From an uncultured Bacteroides sp. (GTDB lineage Bacteria; Bacteroidota; Bacteroidia; Bacteroidales; Bacteroidaceae): 64,000 nt of DNA. Of this stretch, positions 63,632 to 64,000 are shown one piece after another; within the stretch, counting starts at the first letter, position 1, and every line of letters starts with the position of its first letter. The stretch is taken from assembly GCA_958477465.1 (NCBI GenBank), contig CAUEFX010000005.1, forward strand, positions 1 through 64,000, given 5' to 3'. The notes below the pieces were generated by a model. It was not told where the DNA came from, made no database searches, and saw only the letters and a program-made list of their open reading frames with translations. The position numbers were made by a program, and so were the translations under genes.

Positions 63632-64000
63632 ATGAAAATTTTAGAATTCAAACCAAAGCTGTTTTCTACACTAAAAAACTACTCGAAAGAGACGTTTACA
63701 GCCGATCTTATGGCAGGTATCATTGTAGGTATCGTAGCTCTTCCGCTGGCTATCGCATTCGGCATCGCATCGGGAGTCTCTCCCGAAAAGGGTATTATCA
63801 CCGCCATCATTGCAGGATTTATCATTTCATTGCTGGGTGGAAGTAAAGTACAGATCGGAGGTCCGACCGGAGCATTTATTGTTATTATCTACGGCATTAT
63901 CCAACAATACGGAGAAGCAGGGCTCATCGTTGCCACCTTAATGGCGGGAGTCATATTGGTATTATTGGGGGTATTCAAGTTGGGAGCGGTCATCAAATTT
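63632..64000 (+). CDS. SulP-family inorganic anion transporter, N-terminal part (cut by window edge)
   Basis: The frame from 63632 stays open to the window end and encodes 123 residues: MKILEFKPKLFSTLKNYSKE, then TADLMAGIIVGIVALPLAIAFGIASGVSPEKG, IISLLGGSKVQIGGPTGAFI and further hydrophobic helices. The LPLAIAFGIASGVSPEKG and GGPTGAF blocks are the first conserved segments of SulP (SLC26-type) transporters, which move sulfate, bicarbonate or related anions. The substrate, and the presence of the usual C-terminal STAS domain, cannot be seen here. Confidence 0.92.
   Translation, partial: MKILEFKPKLFSTLKNYSKETFTADLMAGIIVGIVALPLAIAFGIASGVSPEKGIITAIIAGFIISLLGGSKVQIGGPTGAFIVIIYGIIQQYGEAGLIVATLMAGVILVLLGVFKLGAVIKF

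Noticed and set aside
1..64000. tRNA or rRNA genes
   Set aside because: I looked for T-loop motifs, CCA-type ends and rRNA segments near gene gaps, including the island junctions, and saw none. A dedicated scan could still find a degenerate one.

Overview
The window looks like a chromosomal segment of a gut Bacteroides (Bacteroidales). The signs are TAnnTTTG-type -7 promoter elements, genes without Shine-Dalgarno sequences, SusC/SusD outer-membrane pairs, an ECF sigma/FecR pair, and a typical Bacteroidetes housekeeping set. I cannot name the species from sequence alone.

Layout. (1) 1-7.4 kb is a housekeeping block, mostly minus strand: the 5' end of metK behind a candidate SAM-II riboswitch, folK, queA, truB, uppP, a DUF3098 membrane protein, ftsX, a methyltransferase and miaB. 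(2) 7.5-9.7 kb holds a candidate small RNA, a small membrane protein and an acetyl-CoA hydrolase/CoA-transferase. (3) 10.1-30.9 kb is a polysaccharide-utilisation-type locus. It runs ECF sigma factor, FecR anti-sigma factor, SusC (with STN domain), SusD, then eight secreted proteins: a DUF6259-like barrel protein, a phosphodiester glycosidase (NAGPA family), an unknown propeller-like protein, a GH3-SGNH fusion, two tandem DUF4855 proteins, an unknown protein and a glycerophosphodiester phosphodiesterase. A secreted endonuclease/exonuclease/phosphatase-family enzyme sits divergently at its head. Three of the enzymes are of phosphodiester- or phosphoester-cleaving families, so I infer a phosphodiester-containing glycan as target.

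(4) 31.5-54.6 kb is a phage-tail island, almost all minus strand: two small upstream genes (one a possible regulator), tail tube, tail-assembly-chaperone candidate, tape measure, a small unknown protein, Dit-like protein, hub-like protein, fibre A, a 1845-residue lectin/leucine-rich-repeat protein, fibre B (a paralogue of A), holin-like protein, amidase and a spanin-like protein. No capsid, portal, terminase, integrase, replication or sheath gene is visible. This is the composition expected of a headless, non-contractile phage tail (F-type tailocin-like) or of a severely reduced prophage. A plus-strand lipoprotein with its own promoter interrupts the tail genes and could be an immunity or receptor-shielding factor. 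Related palindromes lie just outside both ends (31.27 and 54.81 kb).

(5) 55-64 kb returns to ordinary chromosome: a PBP4-type carboxypeptidase (dacB), dihydrolipoyl dehydrogenase (lpdA), a PH-domain membrane protein, nadB, a second copy of the candidate small RNA, a GH89 alpha-N-acetylglucosaminidase, rubrerythrin, and the 5' end of a SulP-family anion transporter.

All family assignments come from reading motifs in the translated sequence. No database search was run.
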